From DYFX01 sp964400625 (GTDB lineage Bacteria; Patescibacteriota; Patescibacteriia; SG8-24; DYFX01), in the NCBI GenBank assembly GCA_964400625.1, contig CAYNUS010000004.1:28694-92693 (forward strand): a DNA stretch of 64,000 nt. The letters are read 5' to 3'. Shown here piece after piece: positions 1-9,657 of this stretch (position 1 is the stretch's first letter; each line of letters begins with the position of its first letter). Below the pieces are notes generated by a model. That model had not been told where the DNA came from, made no database searches, and saw only the letters and a list, made by a program, of their open reading frames with translations. The position numbers and the translations under genes were made by a program.

Positions 1-794
<794 letters not shown>

Positions 795-797
795 ATT

Positions 798-1700
798 TTA
801 TGCGTTGGCGAGCGCGGCGCGCCCGGCGGAGATTTCCGCGATCTCTTGAGTGATGCCGGCCTGGCGTGCCTGGTTGAAGGTGAGGCGGAGGTCGTCGATC
901 ATGTCGGCGGCGGCGTCCGTGGCGTTCTTCATCGCCAGCATGCGCGCCGAGTGCTCCGAGGCGAGCGATTCGAGGACGGCCTGGTAGAGCTGGGCCTCGG
1001 CCACGCGCGGCAGGAGCTGGTCGAGGACGGTGCGCGCGTCGGGTTCGAAGACGTATTCCTCGGCGGCCTTGGCGTTCGCGTGGACCTCCTCGTGTCCGCG
1101 GACCTCGCCGAGCTCGCTGTCGCGCGTGAGCGGGAGCAGCGTCTTGGCGCGGGGCTTCTGGAGGATCGAGGAGACGAAGTCCGTGTAGATGACGGCGACC
1201 TCGCCGTACTCCCCCGCCGTGAAGCCGTTCCTGGCGAGGCGCGCCAGCGGGCGGACCTTCGTGACCGGAGGGGCGCCGCCGGCGAGCACGTCGCCGAACG
1301 AGGCCTTGAGGGGGAGCTTCCGGCGCCGCGCCCACGCCTCGCCGCGGCGGCCGATGGCGATGACGTCGACGGAGCCTTCCGGCCGCGAGCGGATGAACTC
1401 GTTCGCGACGCGGATCACCTGGGCGTTGAAGCCTCCGCAGAGGCCGCGGTCCGAGGTGACGAGGATCGCCAGCGCGCGCCCGGACTCCGGCTTCTTGAGG
1501 AGCGGATGCGCCTCCTCGCCCCTCTGCTCCAGCCGTGCGACCAGGCTCCACGCCATCTGCGCGTAGGGACGCGAAGACAGCACGGCCGAGACGGCCTTGC
1601 GCATCTTCGAGGCAGCGACCAGTTCCATCGCCTTCGTGATCTTCTTCGTGTTCACGACGGACTTGATGCGGCGGTTGATGGCTTTCGTGTTGACTCCCAT
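798..1700 (-). CDS. atpG: F1 ATP synthase gamma subunit
   Basis: This is the central rotor shaft of F1. The 300-aa product has the family's usual length. The conserved N-terminal coiled-coil helix (RRIKSVVNTKKITKAMELV, about residues 11-29) and the C-terminal helix with MKNATDAADMI-like residues are both present, along with the ITSDRGLCGG-type motif (VTSDRGLCGGFN, about 82-93). It lies between atpA (20-base gap) and atpD (3-base gap) in the standard order. No oddity was seen. Confidence 0.97.
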   Translation of the reverse strand: MGVNTKAINRRIKSVVNTKKITKAMELVAASKMRKAVSAVLSSRPYAQMAWSLVARLEQRGEEAHPLLKKPESGRALAILVTSDRGLCGGFNAQVIRVANEFIRSRPEGSVDVIAIGRRGEAWARRRKLPLKASFGDVLAGGAPPVTKVRPLARLARNGFTAGEYGEVAVIYTDFVSSILQKPRAKTLLPLTRDSELGEVRGHEEVHANAKAAEEYVFEPDARTVLDQLLPRVAEAQLYQAVLESLASEHSARMLAMKNATDAAADMIDDLRLTFNQARQAGITQEIAEISAGRAALANA

Positions 1701-1720
1701 GGCGCGCGTTCGGTCGGGAC

Positions 1721-3235
1721 TTAGACGGTCTTCTTGTATTCGGCGATGGCTTCCTTCAGCTCGGCTTCGATGTCCGGCTCGAGCGCCTTCTTCTCCTTCA
1801 GCTTCTTCATGAGCTCGGCGCGGGAGGCTTTGAGATACCGGTGGAAGCCGTCCTCCCAGTCGCGGACCTTGTCGATGGCGACGTCGTCGATGAGGCCGTT
1901 GGTCACCGCGTAGATGACGGCGGCCTGGTGCTCGAACGGCATCGGCTGGTACTGCGGCTGCTTCAGGATCTCGACCGTGCGGCGGCCGCGCTCGATCTGC
2001 GAGCGCGTCGTCTCGTCGAGATCGGAGGCGAACTGGGCGAAGGCTTCGAGCTCGCGGAACTGCGCGAGGTCGAGGCGCAGGCGTCCGGCGACCTTCTTCA
2101 TGACCTTCGTCTGGGCGGCGCCGCCGACGCGCGAGACCGAGAGGCCGACGTTCACGGCCGGGCGGATGCCGCGGTAGAACAGGTCGCCTTCGAGGTAGAT
2201 CTGGCCGTCGGTGATGGAAATGACGTTCGTCGGGATGTAGGCGGAGACGTCGCCGGCCTGCGTCTCGATGATCGGGAGCGCGGTGAGCGATCCGCCGCCG
2301 TGCTCCTTGTTGCGGCAGGCGGCGCGCTCGAGGAGGCGCGAGTGCAGGTAGAAGACGTCGCCCGGATAGGCTTCGCGGCCCGGCGGGCGCTTCAGGATGA
2401 GCGAGATCTGGCGGTAGGCCCAGGCGTGCTTGGAGAGGTCGTCATACACGACGAGCGCGTCCTGGCCCTTGTCCATGAAGTATTCGCCGATGGCGGCGCC
2501 GGCGTACGGCGCGAGGTACGACATCGAGGCGGGGTCGGAGGCGCCGGCCACGACGATGACGGTGTAGTCCATCGCGCCCGCTTCCTCGAGCTTCGCCATG
2601 ATGCGCGCGATCTTCGATTCCTTCTGGCCGATGGCGACGTAGATGCACGTCACGCCCGCGCCCTTCTGGTTGATGATGGTGTCGACCGCGATGGCGGTCT
2701 TGCCGGTCTGGCGGTCGCCGATGATGAGCTCGCGCTGGCCGCGGCCGATCGGGACCATCGCGTCGATGGCCTTCACGCCGGTCTGGAGCGGGACGCCGAC
2801 GGGCTCGCGGGTGACGACGCCGGGGGCGACCTTCTCGATCGGATAAGACTTGCCGCCCTTGATCGGGCCCTTGCCGTCGAGCGGACGGCCGAGCGGATCG
2901 ACGACGCGGCCGATGAAGGCGTCGGAGACGTCGATCGAGAGGATCTTGCCCGTCGAGCGGACGGTGTCCCCTTCCTTCAGGTGCTTGGACTCGCCGAGCA
3001 CGATGGCGCCGACGGTCTCCTCTTCCAGGTTGAGCGCCAGGCCGTAGGTCGGCTCCTTGCCGTCCGGTCCCGGGAACTCGAGCATCTCCGAAGACATGGC
3101 CTCGGTGAGGCCGGTCATGCGGACGACGCCGTCGCCGGATTCGACGATCGTGCCGACCTTCTCGGCCTTGGCGTCGACCGAGGCCTCGGAGATCTGCTTC
3201 TTCAGCGCTTCGATGATGAATTCTTTGGTGGCCAT
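1721..3235 (-). CDS. atpA: F1 ATP synthase alpha subunit
   Basis: This is the non-catalytic nucleotide-binding alpha subunit of F1. Its 504 aa match the family. Walker A is GDRQTGKT at residues 173-180. The region around GREAYPGDVFYLHSRLLERA and the arginine-finger segment (SVSRVGGAAQ) are intact. It starts 2 bases after the atpH stop, so translation is probably coupled. Confidence 0.98.
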   Translation of the reverse strand: MATKEFIIEALKKQISEASVDAKAEKVGTIVESGDGVVRMTGLTEAMSSEMLEFPGPDGKEPTYGLALNLEEETVGAIVLGESKHLKEGDTVRSTGKILSIDVSDAFIGRVVDPLGRPLDGKGPIKGGKSYPIEKVAPGVVTREPVGVPLQTGVKAIDAMVPIGRGQRELIIGDRQTGKTAIAVDTIINQKGAGVTCIYVAIGQKESKIARIMAKLEEAGAMDYTVIVVAGASDPASMSYLAPYAGAAIGEYFMDKGQDALVVYDDLSKHAWAYRQISLILKRPPGREAYPGDVFYLHSRLLERAACRNKEHGGGSLTALPIIETQAGDVSAYIPTNVISITDGQIYLEGDLFYRGIRPAVNVGLSVSRVGGAAQTKVMKKVAGRLRLDLAQFRELEAFAQFASDLDETTRSQIERGRRTVEILKQPQYQPMPFEHQAAVIYAVTNGLIDDVAIDKVRDWEDGFHRYLKASRAELMKKLKEKKALEPDIEAELKEAIAEYKKTV

Positions 3236-3237
3236 AT

Positions 3238-3633
3238 TCAGATGAGGGACTTTTTCAGGCGTTCGAGGCTGCCTTTGACGGAGGCGTCGAGCAGGACGTC
3301 GTCGTAGCGGATGACGGCGCCGGCGATGAGCGAAGGATCGATCTCCCAGGTCGTCTCCACGTCGGCGTCGAGGGCCTTCCTGAAGGAGGCGGCGAGCGCC
3401 TGCTTGCGGTCGTCGGCGAGCTCCTCGGCGGAGGTCACGCGCACCTCGCGGACGCCTTCGGCGGCGCGGACCTCGGCTTCGAAGGCCTTGATGACGTTCG
3501 GGGCGAGCTGGAGCTCGTGGCGCGCGGAGAGGATCTCCACGAACTTCCCGACGGCCTTGCGGACGTCCTTCTCCCCCAGCCCGGCGGTCACCTGGTAGAG
3601 GGCGCGCCCGTAGGTTTCGGCGATGCGCGGCAT
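3238..3633 (-). CDS. atpH: ATP synthase delta subunit, short form
   Basis: This is the stator protein that joins the F1 head to the peripheral b stalk. It is identified by position between atpF and atpA, by the N-terminal start (MPRIAETYGRALYQ) typical of OSCP/delta, and by the C-terminal AGAVIRYDDVLLDASVKGSL, which matches the family's 'GG..i..gd.viD.Sv..rL' ending. It has only 131 aa against about 175-180 usual, so the N-terminal helical domain is shortened. Short delta subunits of this kind are what I would expect in CPR bacteria. Confidence 0.9.
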   Translation of the reverse strand: MPRIAETYGRALYQVTAGLGEKDVRKAVGKFVEILSARHELQLAPNVIKAFEAEVRAAEGVREVRVTSAEELADDRKQALAASFRKALDADVETTWEIDPSLIAGAVIRYDDVLLDASVKGSLERLKKSLI

Positions 3634-3634
3634 A

Positions 3635-4201
3635 TCAGGAATCGATGCGCTTCGCGGCCGCGTCGAGCAGGCCCTTCTTCTGCGCGTCGGTGAGCTTCTC
3701 GCCGAGCGCCTTGCCGGCGATCATGACCGCGAGCTCGGCGATCTCGGAGCCCGCCTCGCGGACCATCTTCTCCTTCTCGGCGGCGAGCGTGTCCTTGCCC
3801 TGCTGGACGAGGGCGGCGAGTTCCGCCTGCGTCTTGGCCTTGAGTTCGGCGCGCTGGGCTTCGGCGGCCTTCTGCGCCTCCTCGATGAGGCGCTGGGCTT
3901 CCTTGCGGGCGGCCAGGATGGCTTCCTCCGACGCCTGTTCCGCGCCGGACTTGGCGGCCGCGGCGGCTTCGGCGTCCTTGAGGCCCTTGTCGATCTTGGC
4001 GGTGCGGCTGTCGATGATCTTGAGGAGCGGCGTGTAGACCCACTTCCACATGACGAAGAGCACCACGCTGAAGTTGAGCAGCTGGGCGATGAAGAGCTTC
4101 CAGTTCACGCCGAGCGCGCCAAGGACGGATTCCTCGGCATGGACGGTCGCGGCCGCTTCGGCGGCGGCGTGGACGATTTCGGGTGCGAAGGGGTTGAACA
4201 T
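3635..4201 (-). CDS. atpF: ATP synthase Fo subunit b
   Basis: This is the peripheral stalk subunit. Of its 188 aa, one transmembrane helix lies at about residues 30-53 (FIAQLLNFSVVLFVMWKW). It is followed by a long Ala/Glu/Lys-rich coiled coil to the C terminus, the usual b-subunit architecture. The roughly 30-residue extension before the helix is longer than in many b subunits. It is 1 base from atpH. A strong intercistronic hairpin separates it from atpE. Confidence 0.95.
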   Translation of the reverse strand: MFNPFAPEIVHAAAEAAATVHAEESVLGALGVNWKLFIAQLLNFSVVLFVMWKWVYTPLLKIIDSRTAKIDKGLKDAEAAAAAKSGAEQASEEAILAARKEAQRLIEEAQKAAEAQRAELKAKTQAELAALVQQGKDTLAAEKEKMVREAGSEIAELAVMIAGKALGEKLTDAQKKGLLDAAAKRIDS

Positions 4202-4226
4202 AAGGTGGCGTAATGCGCTGGCTTTC

Positions 4227-4247
4227 CCGCCCTTCCGCGAAGGGCGG
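4227..4247 (-). other. Intercistronic hairpin between atpE and atpF
   Basis: A perfect 9-bp inverted repeat (CCGCCCTTC / GAAGGGCGG with a 3-base loop) lies in the 59-base gap between atpE and atpF. No run of T follows it, so it is not a canonical terminator. A stable stem directly 3' of atpE could protect that end of the message and help make more c subunit than the other subunits. This role is inferred. Confidence 0.6.
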
Positions 4248-4260
4248 CCGTGTCAGCGTC

Positions 4261-4482
4261 TTACAGGGTGAAGACGACGACCAGGGAGTAAATGGCGATG
4301 GCTTCCGCGAAGGCGGCGCCGAGGAGCATCGGGACGAAGAGCTTGCCGGCGGATTCCGGGTTGCGGCCGATGGCTTCCATGGCCTTGCCGACCAGGTTGC
4401 CGATGGCGAGGGCCGGAGCGATGCCGCCGATGGCCATCGTGGCGCCTTTGATGAGGACGGACATGGATTCTGCGTCGAGCAT
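4261..4482 (-). CDS. atpE: ATP synthase Fo subunit c (rotor ring)
   Basis: This is the ring-forming ion-carrying subunit. Its 73 aa form a two-helix hairpin: helix 1 at about 12-34 with GGIAPALAIG, a polar loop RNPE (40-43), and helix 2 at about 48-72. The ion-binding carboxylate is Glu60 in AAFAEAIAIY. The residue after it is Ala, and the helix-1 position that is Gln in sodium-type rings is not Gln. The ring is therefore probably proton-coupled (inference). It is flanked by 114 bases to atpB and 59 to atpF. Confidence 0.96.
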   Translation of the reverse strand: MLDAESMSVLIKGATMAIGGIAPALAIGNLVGKAMEAIGRNPESAGKLFVPMLLGAAFAEAIAIYSLVVVFTL

Positions 4483-4596
4483 ATGCGTGGTGCGCGGATC
4501 GTCGGGTGGACGGAGGGGGTGGGTTTCACGTCTCCTCGATCGCGGCTAAGAGTGAAAGTTCGGACCCCGAAAAGATCGGGAGCCGAAGGCTTCCTC

Positions 4597-5460
4597 TTAG
4601 GAAGCGCGCGCGCCGTGCGGTTCGAGGCCGTGCGCCTCGCCCAGCTCGTCCTCGTGATGCTCCTCGTGGTCGCCGTGCGGCTTCGACGAGAGGATCGTGA
4701 GGTAGACCAGGGCGAGCATCGCGAAGACGGTCGCCTGGACCATGCCCACGATGAGCTCCAGGAAGGTGAACGGCAGCGGGACGACGTACGCCACGAGCGA
4801 ATACATCACGGTGATGAGCACCTCGCCGGCGAAGATGTTGCCGAAGAGGCGCAGCGACAGCGAGACGACCTTGGCGATCTCGGCGAAGAACTCGATGACG
4901 CCGACCAAGAGCTCGACGGCGGCGACCACGATATCCATCGGCTTCTTGCGGAAGGACTTGAAGAACGTCCCGAGCGCGATGAACTTGTTCCAGTGCGCGA
5001 AGAAGCCGATCGTGACGATGCCCACGAGGTGCGAGGCGATGACGGTCAGCGCGGCCATCGCCAGCGTCATGTTGAGGTCGGCGTTGGCGGGGCGGAAGAT
5101 CGGCGCGTTCTCGACGTGTCCGTGGAGCTCGATGGTGCGCCAGAGCGAACCGACGCCCGGCAGGATGCCCATCCAGTTGCAGACCAGGATGAAGAGGAAA
5201 AGCGTGCCCACGAGCGGCAGGAACTTCTTGGATTTGGCGCGGTCCTGCGTGACCTGGTCGACATAGCCCAGCATGAACTCGACCAAGCCTTCGACCGCCG
5301 ACTGGAAGCGGCCCGGGACGTCCGACGTGAGCGCGCGCTTCACGAGGAACGCGACCGCGACGAAGACCGCGACCGCGAGCCAGGCGTTGATGAGCGAGTT
5401 CGTGATCGGGAAGCTCCCGACGTGGAAGATGGGTTCAGCGGCGATCGGCGGGATGGTCAT
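4597..5460 (-). CDS. atpB: ATP synthase Fo subunit a
   Basis: This is the membrane stator subunit carrying the ion half-channels. Its 287 aa contain several hydrophobic helices. The conserved SLSLRLFGNIFAGE segment has the essential Arg, and a C-terminal helix region follows (LIVGMVQATVFAMLALVYL). The tail is charged and His/Glu-rich (GDHEEHHEDELGEAHG), which is unusual but not disruptive. The start overlaps the end of atpI by 26 bases. The 114-base gap to atpE holds a CTAAGAG/CTCTTAG inverted repeat and a small CCCGA/TCGGG stem but no terminator. Confidence 0.96.
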   Translation of the reverse strand: MTIPPIAAEPIFHVGSFPITNSLINAWLAVAVFVAVAFLVKRALTSDVPGRFQSAVEGLVEFMLGYVDQVTQDRAKSKKFLPLVGTLFLFILVCNWMGILPGVGSLWRTIELHGHVENAPIFRPANADLNMTLAMAALTVIASHLVGIVTIGFFAHWNKFIALGTFFKSFRKKPMDIVVAAVELLVGVIEFFAEIAKVVSLSLRLFGNIFAGEVLITVMYSLVAYVVPLPFTFLELIVGMVQATVFAMLALVYLTILSSKPHGDHEEHHEDELGEAHGLEPHGARAS

Positions 5461-5710
5461 AGCGGTTCACCAGGGACTGATATTCCTTTCCGTAGCGGGA
5501 GGCTTTCTTCCGGATCGCGAGGGCGCTGAGGCCGAAGGCGAGGGCGAGCGTGCCGAGGAGCGCGTAGGGCTTCGTCCCCCAGGCGGCGTCGAGGTTCGAG
5601 CCGAGGAGGGCGGCCGCGACGGCCGGGATCGCCAGCGTCGCGCCGAAGTCGCCCACGATGCGAAGGCCGAACATCTGATACGCGCGCGTGCCGTCGTCCT
5701 TCTTTTCCAT
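5435..5710 (-). CDS. atpI: AtpI/AtpQ-like small membrane protein, first gene of the ATP synthase operon
   Basis: The 91-aa product has two predicted transmembrane helices (about 20-40 and 48-66) and a basic Tyr-rich tail. It opens the atp operon and overlaps atpB by 26 bases. Position, size and topology match the AtpI family and related Fo assembly proteins, which help assemble the c ring or aid magnesium uptake. The family assignment comes from context rather than a diagnostic motif. A good promoter lies immediately upstream. Confidence 0.75.
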   Translation of the reverse strand: MEKKDDGTRAYQMFGLRIVGDFGATLAIPAVAAALLGSNLDAAWGTKPYALLGTLALAFGLSALAIRKKASRYGKEYQSLVNRYDHPADRR

Positions 5711-5725
5711 AGATAAGACGACGCC

Positions 5726-5754
5726 AGTCTATTGGAAGACCGGCGCGACGTCAA
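5726..5754 (-). promoter_or_regulatory. Sigma-70 promoter of the atp operon
   Basis: On the minus strand, -35 TTGACG (5749-5754) and -10 TAGACT (5726-5731) are separated by 17 bases. The predicted start of transcription is about 8-9 bases before the atpI ATG. There is no Shine-Dalgarno site, so the leader is very short. Confidence 0.75.
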
Positions 5755-5774
5755 CGGTGGGTAACTTTATTGCG

Positions 5775-6644
5775 CTAACCTTGGCCCATTCTCCGGAACA
5801 ACCGGCGCGCGTTGGCCGTCGTGGCGGCGGCGACCTCATCGAAGGCGATGCCCTTGAGCGCGGCGACCTTCTCGGCCACGAGTTTCACGTTGGCGGGCGT
5901 GTTGCGTTCGCCGCGGCGCGGGACGGGCGTGAGGTACGGCGAATCGGTCTCGACGACGATGCGGTCGAGCGGCGCCCACGCGACGACGTCGGTCAGGAGT
6001 TCCTTGCCTTCCTTCACGTCCGACTTGCGCGGCGGATACGTGATGGAGCCTCCGAACGCGAGCATGAAGCCCAGCGCGAGATAGCGTTCGGCGTCGTGCT
6101 TGGTGCCCGTGAAGCAATGGATGACGCCGCGGATCGGATCGCCTTCCCGATACGCCCCCCAGATCTTCCCGATGAGCGCGATCTGGTCATCGTGCGCGTC
6201 GCGGCAATGGATGACGACAGGCAGGTCGCTCGCGATGGCGAGCCGCGCGCCCGCTTCGAAGGCGGCGGATTCGCGCTCCTTCATCTCCTCCAGGGAGACG
6301 TTCTCGTATTCGTAATGATAGTCGAGCCCCATCTCCCCCACCGCCACGACCTTCGGATGCTTCAAAAGTTCCCCGTAGTAGGCGGGATCGAACGATTCGT
6401 TCCGCGACTTGAACTGCACCTCGCCCTCGTCGTGGTAGCCGGCGAAGATGTGCGAAGGATGCAATCCGACGGTCGCCCAGACGCCGTCGTATCTTTCCGC
6501 GAGCCTGATGCCGTTCGCGCTCGTGTCCTTCTGCGTGCCGATCGTCACCATCTGGACGCCTTGGGAAAGGCAAGAACGGACGACATCGTCCATGTCGTCC
6601 TTGTAGGCGTTGAAGTGCACGTGGCAGTGGGTGTCGATCAGCAT
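5775..6644 (-). CDS. tatD: TatD family metal-dependent DNase
   Basis: TatD enzymes are TIM-barrel metallohydrolases with 3'-5' exonuclease activity on DNA or RNA. The 289-aa product keeps the metal-binding N terminus DTHCHVH (His6, His8), GEMGLDYHY with its Glu ligand, VIHCRDA, HCFTG and ETDSPYL. It starts 4 bases after the preceding orphan gene and is the last member of an operon beginning near 9825. The usual size and all catalytic motifs are present. Confidence 0.95.
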   Translation of the reverse strand: MLIDTHCHVHFNAYKDDMDDVVRSCLSQGVQMVTIGTQKDTSANGIRLAERYDGVWATVGLHPSHIFAGYHDEGEVQFKSRNESFDPAYYGELLKHPKVVAVGEMGLDYHYEYENVSLEEMKERESAAFEAGARLAIASDLPVVIHCRDAHDDQIALIGKIWGAYREGDPIRGVIHCFTGTKHDAERYLALGFMLAFGGSITYPPRKSDVKEGKELLTDVVAWAPLDRIVVETDSPYLTPVPRRGERNTPANVKLVAEKVAALKGIAFDEVAAATTANARRLFRRMGQG

Positions 6645-6648
6645 GGGT

Positions 6649-7131
6649 TCAGCCGCCGTCCTTGGGGTTTTCGCGTTCGCGCTTGCGGCGTTCGGCGGGC
6701 GTCAGGTCCTTCTCGGCGGCGATCTTCGCGACGGGCGCGACGTGCTCGACCATCTTGGCGATCGGGGCGACAGGGATGACGTGGTCGATGACGGCGGTCG
6801 TGACGACTTCCTCGGCGATGTCGTCCAGGATGCCGCCTTCCGAGGCCTTCTTCCGGAGCGTTTCGTAGCGCCCTTGGATCGCGTCCGCCGCGTCCTCGAT
6901 GGCCTCGAGTTCCTCCTGCTCCTCGCGGGTGAGATGGCCTTCCTGGCGTCCGGCCTGCAGGCGCGCCTCATGGACGGCCTTGAGTGCCTCCTCGGATTCG
7001 GTCTTCGCGAGCGCGAGTTCGGCCTTGAAGGCGCGGCTCCGTTCGCCGAAAAGGTCGACGCCCGCTTCCTGTTCGGGCGAGCGCTTCTTCTCCCGTTCCG
7101 CGGAGGGCTTCGGGCGTTCGAAAATCCCCAT
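6649..7131 (-). CDS. Charged hypothetical protein with coiled coil
   Basis: I do not recognise this 160-aa protein. Residues 1-100 are dominated by Glu, Lys, Arg and Ala, with heptad-like spacing that suggests a coiled coil. The segment at about 103-140 is more hydrophobic (EEVVTTAVIDHVIPVAPIAK) and might form an amphipathic or membrane-associated hairpin. The end is basic. Coupling to the upstream small gene (4-base gap) and downstream tatD (4-base gap) supports it being real. No signal peptide is seen. Confidence 0.65.
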   Translation of the reverse strand: MGIFERPKPSAEREKKRSPEQEAGVDLFGERSRAFKAELALAKTESEEALKAVHEARLQAGRQEGHLTREEQEELEAIEDAADAIQGRYETLRKKASEGGILDDIAEEVVTTAVIDHVIPVAPIAKMVEHVAPVAKIAAEKDLTPAERRKRERENPKDGG

Positions 7132-7135
7132 AGCT

Positions 7136-7321
7136 TCAGCCGAGCCCGAGCTGGCGGCGCAGCTTGGCGATCAATCCTTGGTCGCGGCGTTTCCCGACGG
7201 AGGCCGTGAAGGCGCGGCTCCGGCTCATGAGCGCGCGCATGTCGGCGCGGAGGCTGCGGAGTTCGGCCTGCATGCCCATGAGCTGCGCTTCGGAGAGCGG
7301 CAAGGCGGCGGCGATGCTCAT
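7136..7321 (-). CDS. Small hypothetical protein (61 aa)
   Basis: The protein is 61 aa and basic, with an amphipathic Leu/Arg-rich helix (about 14-42) and an Arg/Lys-rich C terminus ending RRQLGLG. It has no recognised family. Its ATG overlaps the CvpA-like stop by 4 bases (ATGA), and the next gene follows after 4 bases. This is the pattern of a translationally coupled operon member and the main support that it is a true gene. Confidence 0.55.
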   Translation of the reverse strand: MSIAAALPLSEAQLMGMQAELRSLRADMRALMSRSRAFTASVGKRRDQGLIAKLRRQLGLG

Positions 7322-7830
7322 ATCACGGACTGGATCTGGCGCACCGCCTGCGGAAGGAGCGGCGCGAAGAGGCCGAAGGCGTGCAGGAGCCAGATGCCGA
7401 CATGCGAGGCGGCCAGCACGGAGCCGAAGCTCGCGCTGATCGGATAGCGCGCGGCGATGTAGAGCGCGCCGCCGACCACGACGATGCCTTCCAGGAAGCC
7501 GAGCAGGCCGCCCAAGAGCGCATTGAACGTCTTCAGGAACGGGATGACGGCGACGATCTTGAAGACCTTCTCGATGATCCAGAAGACGAGGCCGATCAGG
7601 CGGTTCACGAGGATCATGAGCACGAGGAACATCACGACGCGCGCAAGGTTCTCGTTGCCGAAGAAGACGCCGGCGACCGCCTGGCCCCAGCTGTCGTAAT
7701 AGCGGCCGGCCACGAGCACCGAGAGCACCATGCCGACGAGGCCGCCGAGCGCATGGATCAAGCCGAACCAGAGCCCCGCCAGGACGAAGGCGAAGACCGA
7801 GAGGACGAGGATGAGGTCGAAGAAGGTCAT
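7318..7830 (-). CDS. CvpA-like membrane protein
   Basis: The 170 aa include four hydrophobic helices (about 2-22, 25-45, 62-85 and 105-130). The N-terminal pattern (FFDLILVLSVFAFVLAGLWF, then a Gly-rich 'GLIHALGGLVGMVLSVLVAG') is typical of the CvpA/colicin V production family. Its function is poorly defined and may involve envelope homeostasis. ATGA overlaps on both sides tie it to the 608-aa gene upstream and the 61-aa gene downstream. Confidence 0.8.
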   Translation of the reverse strand: MTFFDLILVLSVFAFVLAGLWFGLIHALGGLVGMVLSVLVAGRYYDSWGQAVAGVFFGNENLARVVMFLVLMILVNRLIGLVFWIIEKVFKIVAVIPFLKTFNALLGGLLGFLEGIVVVGGALYIAARYPISASFGSVLAASHVGIWLLHAFGLFAPLLPQAVRQIQSVI

Positions 7831-9653
7831 TTCTTGGCTTTCAAGGCTTTCTTGTAGGCCTCATGCAGTTTCTTGGGATCGTCCGCTTCCATGTCGCTGG
7901 GCATCTCGAACCCGGCGGTCTCGAGCGCCTGGAGGAACGAGGCGGGCGTGGCGAACTTCCCGTCGCCGGCCTTGCCCTTGGTGCGGAGCGTCTCGACGAT
8001 GGCGGGCAGGGATGCCGGCGCGAGCGGTTCCTTCTTGGCTTTCGCGATCTTCTCCGGCGTGAGCTCTTCGGCCGGCGCGGCTTCCGGCTTCGCGGCGGGC
8101 GTCATGCGGAGGTCGTCGCCCGGTTCGACGGAAATCGCTTCGGGCGCGGGAGGCGCCGCCTCGACGGCCGGCGCTTCGGAGATGATCTGCGCGTCCTCGA
8201 CCTCGATCTCGCCGGCGGCGGTCGGGGCGTCTTCGGAGGTCTTCGTCTTCTGGAGGACGGTCTCGTTCTCGATCTCTCCGGAGGCGACGGGCGTCTCGGA
8301 GGAGCGGACGATCTTCATCGGCTGGACCTCTGGCGCGAGCACGACGCTCGGTTCCGCTTCGGCCGCGGGGGCCGACGCTTCCTTCGCCTCGATCTCGCCG
8401 CTCGCCGGGAGCTGTCCGCGGAGCGCCTCCTGGGCGTCCTTGGCGAGTTCAGCCTTCTCGGCATCGGTGAAGACCGTTTCTTCCGCTGGCGCGGTTCGCA
8501 TCTCGGGCGTGAGCTGGATCGGGTTCTCTTCGCCGCCCTCCTCCTTCGCGGCCGCGTCTTCGGCCGCCATGGCCGCATCGACGCGCGCGCCCATCTCGGC
8601 GATGCGTTCCTTGCGCGCGTTGATTTCCTCGACCTTGCCGCCCGGATGCACGCGGAGCTTCATGCCGGAAGCGTACGAGCGGAGCTGTCCGCCGTCCTCG
8701 TACGTGAGGCGGATCTCCCCCTTCACGGGATCGAAGGATTTCCCGACGATTTCGCCGTAGCTGTCGGCGTCCAGGTCGCGCACCTTGAGGTAGTCATCGA
8801 TCATGCGCTCGCCGGGGAGGCCCTCGGCGCCCTTCACGACGGTGCCGTCCTTGAGCTTGCCGCCCTTGAGGAGGAACTCGCGATCGGCGGCCAGACGTGC
8901 TTCCGGCGACGGCTTCGCTTCGGGCGCTTCCGCTTTCGGGGCGGGCGCCTCCTGCGGAGCCTCGGCCGTCGGGGCGGGCGCCTCGGCCGCGGCCTGTTCC
9001 TGGGCCGCCGCGTTCGCGGCCGCGAGCGCTTCCGTCGAACCGAACTTCCCGCCCGCGAGCTTCTCGCGGACGTCGGCCAAGCGCTTGTTGATGTAGTTGA
9101 GCTTGGCGCCGGTCTCGGTGACCTGCGGCATTTCCCCCGTCTTGAGAGCCTTCTTCATCGCAGCGGATTCTTCGGCGCCTTCCGCGGCGACCTTGGGGGC
9201 CAGCTGGTCGTAGGCGGCCGAGAGGCTTCCTTCCAGGGCGCGGAGCTCCGCTTCGCCGCCGTGCGCCATGATGCGCGCCATCTCTTTCCTGAAATTCGCG
9301 AAGACCGCGTCGGCCTTCTCGATCTCCGCCAGGATTTCGGCCTCGCCTTTGACGGGGCCGCCGTCCTTCTTCTTGAACAGCCGCTCCTTCATGCGGCTCC
9401 AGACGGATTTCGTCTCTTCCTTGAATTCCTTGGCGCCTGCTTCGGCCTGCAGGTCCAGGTTCTTGCCGAGCTCGTTCACGCGGGCCATGCCCTCCTCCGC
9501 CAGACGCTCCTCCTTCTCGCCGATGGATTCCTGTTTGCGGCTCTCGGCATCCATCTTCTCGCCCTCCTTCAAGAATGCCTCTTCGTGAGGGGCGATCGTT
9601 TCGGCCTGCTTGCGGGCTTCGGGGGTCGCGGGCTGGAGCGCGGGATCCGCCAT
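7827..9653 (-). CDS. Large Ala/Glu-rich hypothetical protein
   Basis: I do not recognise this 608-aa protein. Residues 1-130 are charged and helical. About 135-200 looks like a small folded helical segment. Roughly 215-260 is an Ala/Pro/Glu-rich linker. About 265-360 looks like a compact domain (FLLKGGKLKDGTVVKGAEGL ... GEIRLTYEDGGQL). About 400-530 is low-complexity, with a recurring SGEIE/AGEIE motif seen three times. The C-terminal 75 residues are again ordered and basic. There is no signal peptide or membrane segment. It sits between a 55-aa coiled-coil gene and a CvpA-like gene in one operon, possibly as a cytoplasmic scaffold. Confidence 0.7.
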   Translation of the reverse strand: MADPALQPATPEARKQAETIAPHEEAFLKEGEKMDAESRKQESIGEKEERLAEEGMARVNELGKNLDLQAEAGAKEFKEETKSVWSRMKERLFKKKDGGPVKGEAEILAEIEKADAVFANFRKEMARIMAHGGEAELRALEGSLSAAYDQLAPKVAAEGAEESAAMKKALKTGEMPQVTETGAKLNYINKRLADVREKLAGGKFGSTEALAAANAAAQEQAAAEAPAPTAEAPQEAPAPKAEAPEAKPSPEARLAADREFLLKGGKLKDGTVVKGAEGLPGERMIDDYLKVRDLDADSYGEIVGKSFDPVKGEIRLTYEDGGQLRSYASGMKLRVHPGGKVEEINARKERIAEMGARVDAAMAAEDAAAKEEGGEENPIQLTPEMRTAPAEETVFTDAEKAELAKDAQEALRGQLPASGEIEAKEASAPAAEAEPSVVLAPEVQPMKIVRSSETPVASGEIENETVLQKTKTSEDAPTAAGEIEVEDAQIISEAPAVEAAPPAPEAISVEPGDDLRMTPAAKPEAAPAEELTPEKIAKAKKEPLAPASLPAIVETLRTKGKAGDGKFATPASFLQALETAGFEMPSDMEADDPKKLHEAYKKALKAKK

Positions 9654-9657
9654 ACGT

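Noticed and set aside
4483..4596. A second promoter or terminator between atpB and atpE
   Set aside because: I found inverted repeats but neither a -35/-10 pair nor a stem followed by T residues; the region reads as an untranslated spacer.
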